A stretch of 64,000 nucleotides of DNA from Adiantum capillus-veneris (taxonomy: Eukaryota > Streptophyta > Polypodiopsida > Polypodiales > Pteridaceae). The notes below the pieces were generated by a model that was given only the letters and a program-made list of their open reading frames with translations, ran no database searches and had not been told where the DNA came from. Shown here in pieces: positions 26,851 through 37,401 of this stretch (positions are counted from its first letter, which is position 1; each line of letters starts with the position of its first letter). The stretch is taken from the NCBI GenBank assembly GCA_014529385.2, contig CM043955.1:149063640-149127639 (forward strand). Direction: 5' to 3'. The translations under genes and the position numbers were made by a program.

Positions 26851-27512
26851 TGTAACATTTAATGCACTAGTAACTTATGTGTAGCGGAAATTAGTAACAT
26901 AGTGAGCATTTCATTAAGAACAAGTTCCTAATGAGTATAGATAGAGTACTTAATTTTAGAAAGCAACATAGAAATTTACACCTAGCTAATTTGCCACTGA
27001 CAATACTTAAAAAGAGAGAGAAATAAAACAATTGACAATAGTTGAGGACCGGATTTACATGGAGCCGGTCCCCCCTCCATAAAGGCTTTGTATTATAGCT
27101 TCTCCCATCAAAGGAGACTTTTGTACAATACAATCTTTGTGTTCCTTGATAAAACTAGTTGGGGGTGTAATGAAGATGGAAGCTTCATACACCAAATTAT
27201 GCTTGAAAAACACACCTAGTGTCCCTAGCCTTAGTCCCAAGACCTCACACACCTTCAAAAATGGTGAGAGCTAGCAAGGAATGAGGATAGATTGAGAGGA
27301 AGAAGAGGCATCTTACAAGAAAGAATAATTCTCCTCACATAATCACTCTAATAGCATAGCTTAGCTTAGTAATTAGCATGGTAGAGGAGATGAGCATGCC
27401 ATTGAAGCTTGGCTCTTGGTTGGATTTGCATTCCAAAGCCAATAGTTGTTGGTGTAGGCCTCTCCTTCTCAATGCTTTGAGAAGGAGATGGAATTCTTCT
27501 TGCACACATGAG

Positions 27513-27550
<38 letters not shown>

Positions 27551-28033
27551 CAATGAGTTAGAGTAAAATGGAGCCTTCTCTCTCATCTTGGTCGACCCCT
27601 CTTGCTATTTGCTCATAGTGGCATCCCATTGGCCCACGTAAAGCTTAGCCAATCACAAATGAGAAGTATAATTGCTAGCCTGTGACATGTGTCTCCCTTT
27701 CCCCTTTTGTGAGAGCTTTAGGTAATTAAATAATTCACTTAAACTCTCATTGGACCTCTTAGTCTTCTGGCCAATAGGAATCACGCAAGCCATTGGGCTG
27801 TTGAATGCTCATTGGACCCCTTGGTAGATTTTCCAATAGTCTTCTAGGGAGCTTAATTTCTATTGGTTCTTTTATCAAGAATTTTTAAATTGATTATACT
27901 AAATTTACTCTAGCCTAATTCTCATTGGTCCACCTCTATGGCCATCCAATAGGATTTGAGGGAAGCTTGGGGGCAATTGGCCTAGGAGCCTGACATGTGT
28001 CCAGTATTCCCTTTGTGTAAAGGGGGAGCTTTG

Positions 28034-28069
<36 letters not shown>

Positions 28070-28423
28070 CTCTCTCATCCCCTACTCTCATGGCTCGCCC
28101 CCTCCTTGATAGGGATGTGGGAAGAAATTTTAGTCTTCTCATGAGACCATCCAATTTTCCCTTACATTGGCCTTTGGAAAATTGAATACAAAATTAGGAA
28201 CCTCAGCCTATGCAAGTCTTAATGGAGTTGAACCTTAGGTATTTTAAGCCCCATTGAAGCACATTACTCTTTTGCAGACTATCCCCCTTTGGATCCATGT
28301 AGAGACCGATCTGGCAACCTTACCAATATTCTAGCTTTTACTCCCCTGGTACTTCTTAATATTAAATGATCAGTTTAACATGAGAAAATCATTTTGGAGA
28401 ATTAGATATTAGTTTGTATGACA
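26851..28423 (-). repeat. Gypsy-A' 5' LTR
   Basis: 1,573 bp, plus-strand ends TGTAACATTTAATG and TTTGTATGACA. Two (GT)n tracts occur (about 27512-27548 and 28036-28068). Homologous to 19675-21198. Confidence 0.93.
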
Positions 28424-28436
28424 GGATCTTACAATC

Positions 28437-29333
28437 AAGTCCTCTCTCTCAAAGGGGAAAGGGGTACACTTGTCCCAAGGCTAGCATGCTTTCCTGATAT
28501 GCACTCTGCATGTGATTGGCCATGCTTGCAGGGGTCCAATGAGCTTCCATCTTGAGCTAGAAGAGGGGGTCCCTCGACCAAAGCAAGGAGGGGGCTAGCT
28601 TGGGGGATACTCCCACCCCACACACACAAACACACACACACACATACACGCTCATTGTTTGAGGTGCAAAGTGCAAGAGCTCCATCTCCTTCTCCAAGCT
28701 TGTAGAGAAGTTGAGAGCCTACACCAACACTCTTGGCTATGGGATGCGAATCCAACCAAGAGCCATGCTCCAATTCTTAAGCTTGTCATCTTCTCCATCT
28801 TCATTACTATGCTATTATGTATGCTAAGCAAGAAGAGTGATGATAAGTGAGGAACTATTTCTTTCTCCTATGAATGTTTCTTCTTACTCTTCCCTACCCT
28901 CATTCCCCACTAGCTCTCTCCACCTTTGAAGGTGTTTGAGGCCTTGGGACTGAGGCTAGAGATGGTTAATGATTTCTACAAAGTGTATGTTATGTTCGTG
29001 ATGCATGAAGCTTTCCATATTCATTGCATCACCTAGGTCACAAGGAGCACAAAGATTGTATTGTACCAAGTCTCTCTTGATGGGAGAATCTATAATAAAA
29101 AATCCTATTGGAGGGGGACCTGGCTCCACATAAATCTGGTCCTCAATTGTTTTCATGTTCTCTTAGCTCTCTCTCTTGCAAAAGTATTGTTCATGCCAAC
29201 TTAATTAAGCACTATGGTTATGTTGCTACCGCTAATTAAGTTCACCCTCTATGTTCTCAAAGTAATCTCACAAAAATGCTCACTCTAATTCTCTTAATTC
29301 CGCTATACAATTCAAGAAGGAGAAGAGTGATGC
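28437..29333 (+). repeat. Diverged partial LTR of the Gypsy-A family, plus orientation
   Basis: From about 28437 the sequence matches the reverse complement of the middle and 3' part of the Gypsy-A' LTR. Shared stretches include AAAGGGGAAAGGG, TGTGATTGGC, CCAACCAAGAGCCA, CTAGCTCTC, GGGACTGAGGCTAG and ATTCCGCTA. It lacks the first third of the LTR and is cut near its end by Gypsy-D. Similarity is much lower than between the two Gypsy-A' LTRs. It may be the displaced remainder of the Gypsy-A 3' LTR that starts at 16789. Confidence 0.75.
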
Positions 29334-31294
29334 TGAGGAAAGCTTTTCCATGCATGGGAACCCCCCCATATATTTTTGCCCTTTTATCAAAATATTTCCC
29401 ATTATATAAGTTACTTTTGATTTTTTCTTCCTTTTTCACAAACGTTTTAGCCTTTATTAAATAAATAATACTTATGCTAATCAATCACGATGTAGCATAA
29501 ATAAGTAAGCTTTCTTTGTTGATCTCTCTTTTGACCTTAAGCATTAAATATATATGTTCTAAATTACATTATATATATATATAGTATTTTTTAATATATT
29601 TTTCATGTATATATATTATTCCACCCTACCAAATATTTTATTCACTAGTTCTCATTTTCAAACCTCAACCCCACTTTCAAATTTCAATAATACCTCCATC
29701 TAGATGATTGCCAATCTTTTCAAAACTCTAGGTCATGTTTTCATACACATGAAGGAGCTTACACTTGAAGGCAAGAAAGAAGTACACTCAAAGGGGACCA
29801 CCAAAAGACCTTTGCAGCCACAAATAATACATTATTTGGCTGAATTTTTTAAGTAGAGAAGAACCCCGAATCTGAAGGAGCGTTCAACATGAAAGATGTA
29901 GCTCGTGATCTCAACTTTTAGCTCAATTTTTTCAGAATTTTTGGAGTTATGAACGCGGAGCTATGATTTTTGTAGTGGAGCCCAGTTTTCTCGTGTAATG
30001 GTGACACAGGCCATCCCCAATTTTCTTCCCTCTAGAATGGCTATGGTTCTACAAGTCTTCAAGCATGATTACAAGAGACAAGGCTCTTTTAATGAGGTCT
30101 TGGCAAGTCTAGAGTGATTCTATCACCACTTTTGGAGGATCCATCCTCATCAACAACTATCCACCTTTGACAATCTCTCTTGTAAATTTCTTACCTCTCT
30201 CTTCTCTCCCTAATAAGCTTATGTCTAGCCAAAGCTAGACTATTGTAAATATCTCCTATCCTCTACATCCTACCCACATTCTCTCGTCTTCTCTCTCTCT
30301 ATTGACTTTGGTATTTTAAATAATGAGGAGACAAGATGGGAGCCACAGTCACATGCACCCCATTTTCCTATTCACCAAAGTGGGACACTCACCTCAAATA
30401 GAAATATTGCTAAATCCTCCCCTCCTTCCCTATATAAGGAGGCCATGAGAGCTCACTAAGGGAGAGAACACACACATAGAGAACACACACACACACACCT
30501 ATCCATACACACTCTTGTGCTACATGCTTGTAGCATGAACCCTAATCACATAATCACAACACCATCATCATCACCATCACCATGCACAAAAGATGAGCAC
30601 CACACCTCCACACCACTTGTAATTAAGGGTTGAAGGCACAATTTCAAGAAGAAGAAGGGTGGACACACTCATGATATTCCTCACCATCAACTCCTATCTC
30701 TCCATTATGCCTCCTACGATCTTGTTCCCTTCTCATTTTCTTGCCATACGCTACCTATTGTATTCATCTTTTGCAAGCAATCAACACACTCCATCTTGGT
30801 GCCATACTTTGTGTCGCTTTGGATACATCTCATTGTGAGTATGGTATATGCTTGTTCCTTGCCTTTTTTTTTCTGCTTATGTAAAGGTGTGCAGATTCGC
30901 CACCATACACACACTCTCTCTCTCTCCCTCTCATATTTCTATCATCTTGCTACTTCCATCTTGAGGTGTGCGGATTCGCCACCTCTTGTATGATAAGTGA
31001 GCATACTCACAAGTTTCCCCTACCTCATTATCTTCCTTACTAACATGCACGAGTAGTAAGCCCATTCTCACTCATTCACCACTCCTCTCACCTTATTCTC
31101 TGACCACCCCATTCCACATTTGGGCGTGGATCTTGCAATTGTTTTCCATGGCATGCTTCATTGTGTATATGTATGCGTCCTAGCCACATATCTTGCTAGG
31201 TGGTGCCCCTATTGTGTATCCCCCATGATGAGGCCATTGTGCATAGTCTTGGTGTAGAGGCCACCAGGTCTATTTTTTTCACTTCCGCCTCTCA
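29334..31294 (+). repeat. Gypsy-D 5' LTR
   Basis: 1,961 bp. It contains a TATA box TATATAAGG at 30431-30439 about 860 bp before its end, as expected of an LTR promoter, and short CA runs after it. Nearly identical to 37402-39366. Confidence 0.95.
30431..30439 (+). promoter_or_regulatory. TATA box in Gypsy-D 5' LTR
   Basis: TATATAAGG after a CCTCCTTCCC stretch, with a purine-rich start region about 30 bp downstream. The same block is at 38497-38505 in the 3' LTR. Confidence 0.7.
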
Positions 31295-32150
31295 TTTGGT
31301 GCCCCCACTGAGGAGGGCACTTGAAACCCTTCAGTTTACAAGACTGAAAACCCTAAACTATTGTGAATGGATGAATGAGTATGAAGGATTTTCTAACTGG
31401 ACAACAGAAGAAGAAGAGCTCCAAGCACAACTAGACGAACTCCGCATCTCCATCGAAGCTCGAGTGCCAGGCGTAACGGTAATCGATTTGAAGTCGGAGA
31501 GTCAACCAACACGCCAAACCTAGTGGATATACATAGGCCAAGTTCCAAGAAGAAGAAGGAGAAGGTGGAAACCATGTCCGCAACCTACAACCAACCAACA
31601 ACAACAACATGGAAGGAATTCTACACAATAGAGAATCAACACTATTCTACTTTGAGAATCGGGTAACTCAAGTCACCGAGGTAATTATCATAGTCAGTTT
31701 TCAAGTCGCACCTGATGCTGCAGCACAGATAACAGAAGCATTGGCTCACACTCTCACTAGAGAAACTAGGGATCTACTGAGTTTGTTTCAGGAAAGAACA
31801 CCACCCTCTCCTACAAGCTTGGACAGTGACTAAGCACCTCTAAGCTTCACATGAATCAGCACAACCTACCTCAAGACAGATCACACATACCAACATGTGT
31901 ACGCTCAATCAAGGTAATATTGGACTTGAAGATTCACTATCAGCACGTCATTGACACCATGCCGGGTGGGGAGCGGTTTTTTGAGGTTCTGGCATCAGAT
32001 CAGCCATTTGTTTTACCTTTGGTACAAGGCAATGTACCGTTTGAAGTTTTAATCTATGTCCTAGTATAAGAGGGTATGCACGCCTCCTTGTAAAGAAGAA
32101 AAAATTTTGCAAGTTAAGAAGTGTGTCTTTCTAGCTCTCTCTCAGTAATC
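31295..32150 (+). other. Gypsy-D leader with candidate primer-binding site
   Basis: TGGTGCCCCCACTGAGG at 31297-31313 is where the primer-binding site should be. It starts with the obligatory TGG, but it is not the initiator-Met type and I cannot assign the tRNA. The rest of the leader has only short unrecognised frames (31200-31523, 31609-31833), probably not coding. Confidence 0.6.
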
Positions 32151-32927
32151 ATGGCAAGTGTAGCATTTCCAACCTTTACTGGTAAGGTGGGCGAGGATGC
32201 TGCAGACTTTCTAGACAACTTGGAAATAGCATGTGTCATCTCTGCGAGAGATGATGATGCTTCGCGCTTGCGCATCTTCCCACTTCTAATGAAGGTGGAG
32301 GCAAGATCATGGTACAATGCCTTGGCACAAGAAACCAAGGAACGGTGGGACTTATTAAGGGCAGCCTTTGTCAAGCGTTTTGGAGAGGGCACAACATCAG
32401 AGAAGCTATGGCAATTGTTGACAGAGTTGAAGTAGGGCAGTATGCTGGAATACGCATCATATGAGTCAAAGTTTGTAGATTTATGGGGGCGATGGGTTGC
32501 ATCGCTAAGAGAGGATGAGGGGGCACCTGATTTCCTAAAGAAGGATCGGTTTGTGGCTGGGTTATGGCCAACTCTTAAAGAGAAGGTGAAGGGAAGGTTT
32601 CCTGCTACGTATGAGCTAGCAGTTGAAGTGGCCCGCCTTAAAGACAAGAAGTTGCGCCTACAAGCCAGGAATATCGATGAAGAGGAAGCCGTTAGGACCC
32701 GACCACCTCTAGCACCACCTACAACAGCCGCCCAGAGGATTCAACCACAAGAACCAATTGAAGATCAGCAAGACCTGCTCAATCGAATCACCAATCAACT
32801 TGAGAATCTCTCAGTCCATTTGATACAATAAGGGCATGAACACAATCGCAACCAAGAGCAAGGGAGAGGACAACGAAGGCAAAACCAAGAATACCACTGC
32901 TACAATTGTGGGGAGGATGGTCATGGC
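32151..32927 (+). pseudogene. Gypsy-D gag, interrupted by two in-frame stops
   Basis: The first ATG (32151) opens MASVAFPTFTGKVGED. The capsid part follows (ADFLDNLEIAC, RSWYNALAQETKERW), then TAG at 32433-32435, then SMLEYASYESKFVDLW and ELAVEVARLKDKKLR, then TAA at 32829-32831. The same frame continues into a perfect zinc knuckle CYNCGEDGHGMYYC (32898-32939) and on into pol without another stop to 37274. Both stops lie in well-conserved, otherwise open sequence. They could be recent nonsense mutations or, less likely, suppressed codons. Confidence 0.88.
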
Positions 32928-35900
32928 ATGTACTACTGTCCACACCCAAGGAGGCAGAATTTCAACAGAGGAGCCAGGCAAAACCAGGTTTCACCACCGA
33001 GAGCAAGACCACCACCACTGAGGGCACCACGACAAGCACCACCCGTGCAAATCCTACAACCACCGATTCAACCACAACCACCACCACCACCACCACCACA
33101 ACCTCTCATTCCACCCTTACCCCCACCACCAGTTGGCAATCAAACAGTAAGCGTCATCAGTCTTGAAGGTAAGGGAAAGGAGAAAGTGGAGGAGGATAAG
33201 ACCAAGGTTAAAGGAGTAGATGCCATTGGGGTAAAACGCGCTAGGTATGGTGAATCTTCTCAAAAGGAAGAAAAGATGAAGAATAAAGGGGAATCTAGCA
33301 AAAAGCCGTCCAAGTCACAACGTAAAATTGACATTGTAGATTTCTCTTTGGGTGAATGTTCTAAACCATATGATTTGGTTCAAGATGTTTCTGTGCAGGG
33401 CCCAAAAATCACCTGGCCCCAGTTACTCCACCTAGCACCTAGGGTGAGGAGACAATGGACAAAGATAGTTAGCACGAGACCACCAAAGCCAAAGATAGCT
33501 GGGGCTATCTCCGGGAGGAATCTAGACCACATACTACCAGTGATAGATGCTTACATCAAAGGGCAACACATCTCCAATATCTACATCGATGGTGGCACAA
33601 AAATATACGTCATGAGTGGAAAAATGATGCACCGTTTGGGTTTAGAGGTGAGTCGGCCGGCACCATGCCGAGCCAAAATGGCAAATAATTTAAAAGTTCA
33701 ATGTGTTGGTGTCATAAATGCAGTTAGGATAAAGGCATTCAACACCGAGGTAGATGTGGACATCTTTGTCATGCCACACAAAGGGGAGGGCTATCCTATC
33801 ATTCTAGGGAGGCCTTGGCTTATGGCTATGAGAGCTAAGCAGGACTGGGACACCGGCATAATCCAGATGAAGGATGCAAAAGGAAGGCCAATACTTTACG
33901 ACATGAAGATAGGTCAACAACGCGACATGGATCTAGAAACCTCCGAGGATGAGTTTTCTAGTGGTGACTCTTCAACCACTTCAGAGGAGGAGTCAACAGT
34001 GAGTGAAGAAAGTGACACTAGCATTGAGGTGATGGGGATCATTCTCAAGGACCCTAAGAAGATGGAGCAACCTGATGCCTCATCATCAAGCCAAGGGGAG
34101 ACACCAGGTATACAACCTCTGGTAGAAGCAAGTAAGCTACATCAAATGCTCTCTAGTGAGTTGTGTGGGAAGGAGTGTGAAGATTATATTTTGATGCTAA
34201 GTAATTTTACCACATTGTTCATTGATGAATATGATAAAATCACTGGCATCACAGTAGTTCAACATCACATTAAGCTCAAGGAGGGAAGTAAACCTGTAGT
34301 GCAGAAGCTCAGGCGGCTAGGAGTAATTCAACAAGACGCCCTACTCAAAGAGGTGAGGAAATTGCTAGAAGCCGGTTTTATCTATCCTGTTGAAGACTCA
34401 AAGTGGGTTTCTCCAGTGGTAGTCACACCAAAGAAGAATGGTAAGTGGAGGGTTTGTGTTGATTACAAGCCTCTTAATGCAGCCACAAAGAGGGACCATT
34501 TTCCTCTTCCTTTTCAAGACGAAATACTCAATGAGGTAGCAGGACATGAGCGCTACACAGTATGTGATGGCTACTCAGGCTACTTCCAAATTAGCATCGC
34601 TGAAGAAGATCAAAAGAAGACAACCTTCATCACACCATGGGGATGTTTTGCTTACAGAGTTATGCCTTTTGGTCTCACTAATGCTCCAGCCACTTTTCAA
34701 CGATATGTGACATTTGTTTTTCAGCCATTCTTTGGAAAATCAATCCGTGTTTTTATTGATGACTTTTGTATCTATAGCTCTCGCTCTCTTCATTTGGAGA
34801 AAGTTTATGAAGGTCTAGCTAGGCTACAAGCTTTGGGGGGCCAACTCAATGTGGAGAAATGCCACATTGGTGAAAGCAAGGTTACTCTTCTTGGCCATGT
34901 GATCTCGGCCAATGGCATTGAAGCTGACCCAAGCAAGATTCAAGCCTTGGTGGCTTTGACCTCTCCCACCACAACAAAGCAATTGGTCTCTTTTCTTCAA
35001 AAGGTGAGGTATTTGAGTAGGTTCATTCACTTGCTCTCCCAAGTGGTTCTCCCTTTACAACAAGTTACCCATCAAGAGATCTTCACTTGGAGTGAAGAAA
35101 ATGAACAACAATTCAATGAGGTAAAACAAATTCTAGCTTCACTTCCCACCATAGCACCTCCAAAGTGGGACGAGCCATTTTATGTAAACCCTAGTGTTGG
35201 CAATGACACACTTGGGGCTGTATTGATGCAAAAGGATCCTCAAACTTCTTTCATGCGTCCTATCTACTTCTCTAGTCGAATGATGATCCCATCAGAAAAG
35301 GGATACACGGCAGTGGAGCACATGGTGCTTGCATTAATGTTTGCTACCACCAAATTTCGCTCTTATTTATTGTCTAGACCATTCATAATCTTAACAATGG
35401 AAGAAGTATTTCCTTATGTAATGCAGCACATGGATGTTTCTTCTAGGATTTCCAAATGGCTCACAAGGCTACAAGAGTTTGACTACACAATGCAAGTGGA
35501 GAACTCCACAAGGGCCAGTCTAGGAGGTATTCTCACTCATCACCACTATGAAAAGAAGCTAAAGATAAAGCCAAATGATCAAGATATTACACCTGTGCTG
35601 GAAGTCCCTAAGGTAGAGGAGGCTCACTCTCTTTTCTTTGATGGAGCCTACAAGAGGAAAGTGGACAAAGCTGCAGTAGGCATTGTCATCTTCAACGAGC
35701 AAGGGGACAAGGTTTTCTCCATTGGGAATCTCTTGGATTCTCACTCTAAAAATGAGGCGGAATATGCAGCTTTAACTCTTGGGTTAGAGTGGTGTGTGAC
35801 ACAGGGCATTCAACGGTTAAATGTATTTGGTGATGCCATGCTTTTAATAAAACAAATACAAGGAACTTGGGCTTGTAAAAATCATATCTTGCTAGGCCAT

Positions 35901-37274
35901 TTGCACAAAGTCAAGGAACTTTTAGGGAAATTTCAAGTTGTACAATTACATCATGTCCCTCAAGCAGAAAATCAAGAAGCAGATGCTCTAGCTAGAGAGA
36001 AGTTGCAAGATGTTTCAGTGGTGGGTGCTATCAAGTTGAAGCTGCCTCTCTTCCAAGGTAGCGATGCTATGCCTGACATCATGAGTTTCTTGGACACAGG
36101 AGAGTGTCCTAAGGATCTTACTAAGGGCCAAAAGCAGTGGCTTGTGCGCAAGGCAACAAAATACCGCCTTATCAATGACGACCTCTACTGCAAGGGTAAG
36201 GATCAAATTCTTAGGCGTGTACCTCTCTTTAGAGAGATCACTGAAATCATTTCAAGTTTCCATGATGGTGTTTGCGGAGGACACTTTGCACTTGACATCA
36301 CTAGTAGAAAGATTCTACAAGCCGGGTTTGTATGGCCTAGTCTACATAGGGATGTGCATCATTGGTGTAAAACATGCAAGGAATGTCAAAAGGCAGGGGA
36401 TAGGAGGCTCACATATGAGCCACAGACTCCTATAATCTCATATGGACCATTTGAGAAATGGGGAATTGATGCGATTGGGCCTTTGCCAAGGAGCCAATCA
36501 GGTAAATTTTATATCATCATGGGTGTGGACTACATGACCAGGTGGGTTGACGCAGTTGCCACCACCCGGATTACAGCTAAGGAAGTGGCTAAGTTTGTAT
36601 TTGAAAACATTTGTTGCCGTTTTGGCACTCCTCTTGAAATAATTTCTGACAGGGGACCAGGTTTTAGAGGAGACCTTGTAGGAGAGCTAATGGAGAAGTT
36701 AGGTATCTCACGACGACACTCAACTCCCTACTACCCACAATGCAAAGGTTTGGTGGAAAAGGTAAATGGTATGATCTGGAAGATCATCACTAAGCATGTA
36801 AACAATCACAAAAGTGATTGGGACAAGCATCTTATGGCAGCACTTTGGGCTTATCGCACTTCATTTCGCACATCCCTTGGGTTCACACCATATCACTTGG
36901 TGTTTGGTAAGGAAGCCATTTTACCCATTGAAGTACAATGCTGGGAACGTCCTAATGCTCATCTCCACAACCACATTCTTGATCTAGAGAGGCTTCAACT
37001 AGACAGAGAAGATGCTATCAACTATTATGCAGCACAGACAGAGCAACATCGACTTACCTTCAACAAGGGACTTAGGGCAAAAGGTCTCAAGAAAGGTATG
37101 TTGGTCCTACGGTATGATAACAGGTTTGACACTAGGAAGGATAAAAAGTTTTCACCCAGATGGGAAGGGCCATTTGTCATTAGAAAGCGCTACGCCAATG
37201 GCAGTTACCGATTGATGGATGCAGATGGTAGGCTCCACAAAACACGTGTCAATGGATGGAGGTTGAAGCAGTAA
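32928..37274 (+). CDS. Gypsy-D pol polyprotein (protease, RT, RNase H, second RNase H, integrase)
   Basis: 1,448-codon open frame. The Met at 32928 lies inside the gag zinc knuckle and is not a real start; the frame simply continues from gag. Pro-rich linker, then aspartic protease YIDGGTK (Asp at residue 221) with IILGRPWL. RT has KNGKWRVCVDYKPLN, CDGYSGYFQI, MPFGLTNAPATF and FIDDF (Asp 611/612). The element's own RNase H follows. A second RNase H of the archaeal/plant type has FFDGAYKRK (Asp 905), KNEAEYAAL and FGDAMLL, ending NQEADALA. Integrase has an HHCC zinc region (CGGHF ... CKTCKECQ) and a DD35E core: Asp 1181, Asp 1241, Glu 1277. The C-terminus has RWEGPFVIRK. No chromodomain. The dual RNase H places it in the Tat-like branch of Gypsy. 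All catalytic residues I can check are present. Confidence 0.95.
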   Translation: MYYCPHPRRQNFNRGARQNQVSPPRARPPPLRAPRQAPPVQILQPPIQPQPPPPPPPQPLIPPLPPPPVGNQTVSVISLEGKGKEKVEEDKTKVKGVDAIGVKRARYGESSQKEEKMKNKGESSKKPSKSQRKIDIVDFSLGECSKPYDLVQDVSVQGPKITWPQLLHLAPRVRRQWTKIVSTRPPKPKIAGAISGRNLDHILPVIDAYIKGQHISNIYIDGGTKIYVMSGKMMHRLGLEVSRPAPCRAKMANNLKVQCVGVINAVRIKAFNTEVDVDIFVMPHKGEGYPIILGRPWLMAMRAKQDWDTGIIQMKDAKGRPILYDMKIGQQRDMDLETSEDEFSSGDSSTTSEEESTVSEESDTSIEVMGIILKDPKKMEQPDASSSSQGETPGIQPLVEASKLHQMLSSELCGKECEDYILMLSNFTTLFIDEYDKITGITVVQHHIKLKEGSKPVVQKLRRLGVIQQDALLKEVRKLLEAGFIYPVEDSKWVSPVVVTPKKNGKWRVCVDYKPLNAATKRDHFPLPFQDEILNEVAGHERYTVCDGYSGYFQISIAEEDQKKTTFITPWGCFAYRVMPFGLTNAPATFQRYVTFVFQPFFGKSIRVFIDDFCIYSSRSLHLEKVYEGLARLQALGGQLNVEKCHIGESKVTLLGHVISANGIEADPSKIQALVALTSPTTTKQLVSFLQKVRYLSRFIHLLSQVVLPLQQVTHQEIFTWSEENEQQFNEVKQILASLPTIAPPKWDEPFYVNPSVGNDTLGAVLMQKDPQTSFMRPIYFSSRMMIPSEKGYTAVEHMVLALMFATTKFRSYLLSRPFIILTMEEVFPYVMQHMDVSSRISKWLTRLQEFDYTMQVENSTRASLGGILTHHHYEKKLKIKPNDQDITPVLEVPKVEEAHSLFFDGAYKRKVDKAAVGIVIFNEQGDKVFSIGNLLDSHSKNEAEYAALTLGLEWCVTQGIQRLNVFGDAMLLIKQIQGTWACKNHILLGHLHKVKELLGKFQVVQLHHVPQAENQEADALAREKLQDVSVVGAIKLKLPLFQGSDAMPDIMSFLDTGECPKDLTKGQKQWLVRKATKYRLINDDLYCKGKDQILRRVPLFREITEIISSFHDGVCGGHFALDITSRKILQAGFVWPSLHRDVHHWCKTCKECQKAGDRRLTYEPQTPIISYGPFEKWGIDAIGPLPRSQSGKFYIIMGVDYMTRWVDAVATTRITAKEVAKFVFENICCRFGTPLEIISDRGPGFRGDLVGELMEKLGISRRHSTPYYPQCKGLVEKVNGMIWKIITKHVNNHKSDWDKHLMAALWAYRTSFRTSLGFTPYHLVFGKEAILPIEVQCWERPNAHLHNHILDLERLQLDREDAINYYAAQTEQHRLTFNKGLRAKGLKKGMLVLRYDNRFDTRKDKKFSPRWEGPFVIRKRYANGSYRLMDADGRLHKTRVNGWRLKQ

Positions 37275-37385
37275 TTTTTGAGATTTGATCAAACACCTAT
37301 GATGGAAATCCCCGAGGAGGGAGACTCCTCCACCTCAATTGAAGAAGAATCAGGTACAACGCTAGAGGCATGAATACCTCTAGCC

Positions 37386-37401
37386 TTAGGGGGAGGGCTA
37401 A
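37386..37401 (+). promoter_or_regulatory. Polypurine tract of Gypsy-D
   Basis: TTAGGGGGAGGGCTAA immediately before the 3' LTR at 37402. Only a 111-bp spacer separates it from the pol stop. Confidence 0.85.

Larger units (their letters stand above)
19675..28423 (-). mobile_element. Gypsy-A': full-length chromodomain LTR retrotransposon, decayed
   Basis: 8,749 bp on the minus strand. LTRs are at 26851-28423 (5') and 19675-21198 (3'), each TG...CA. A primer-binding site TGGTATCAGAGC sits one base inside the 5' LTR and a polypurine tract directly precedes the 3' LTR. Flanking five bases are ggatt (left) and ggatc (right), a target duplication with one mismatch. Gag, protease, RT, RNase H, integrase and chromodomain are all present in order but broken. 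The LTRs differ by several percent and by a roughly 50-bp deletion in the left copy. Confidence 0.95.

Noticed and set aside
32433..32831. In-frame stops in Gypsy-D and the transposase as a C-to-T (methylation or RNA-editing) signature
   Set aside because: Every stop codon can arise by C-to-T from CAA, CAG or CGA, so the pattern carries no information without an intact copy to compare.
34824..35042. Minus-strand ORFs within Gypsy-D pol
   Set aside because: Shadows of the pol frame.
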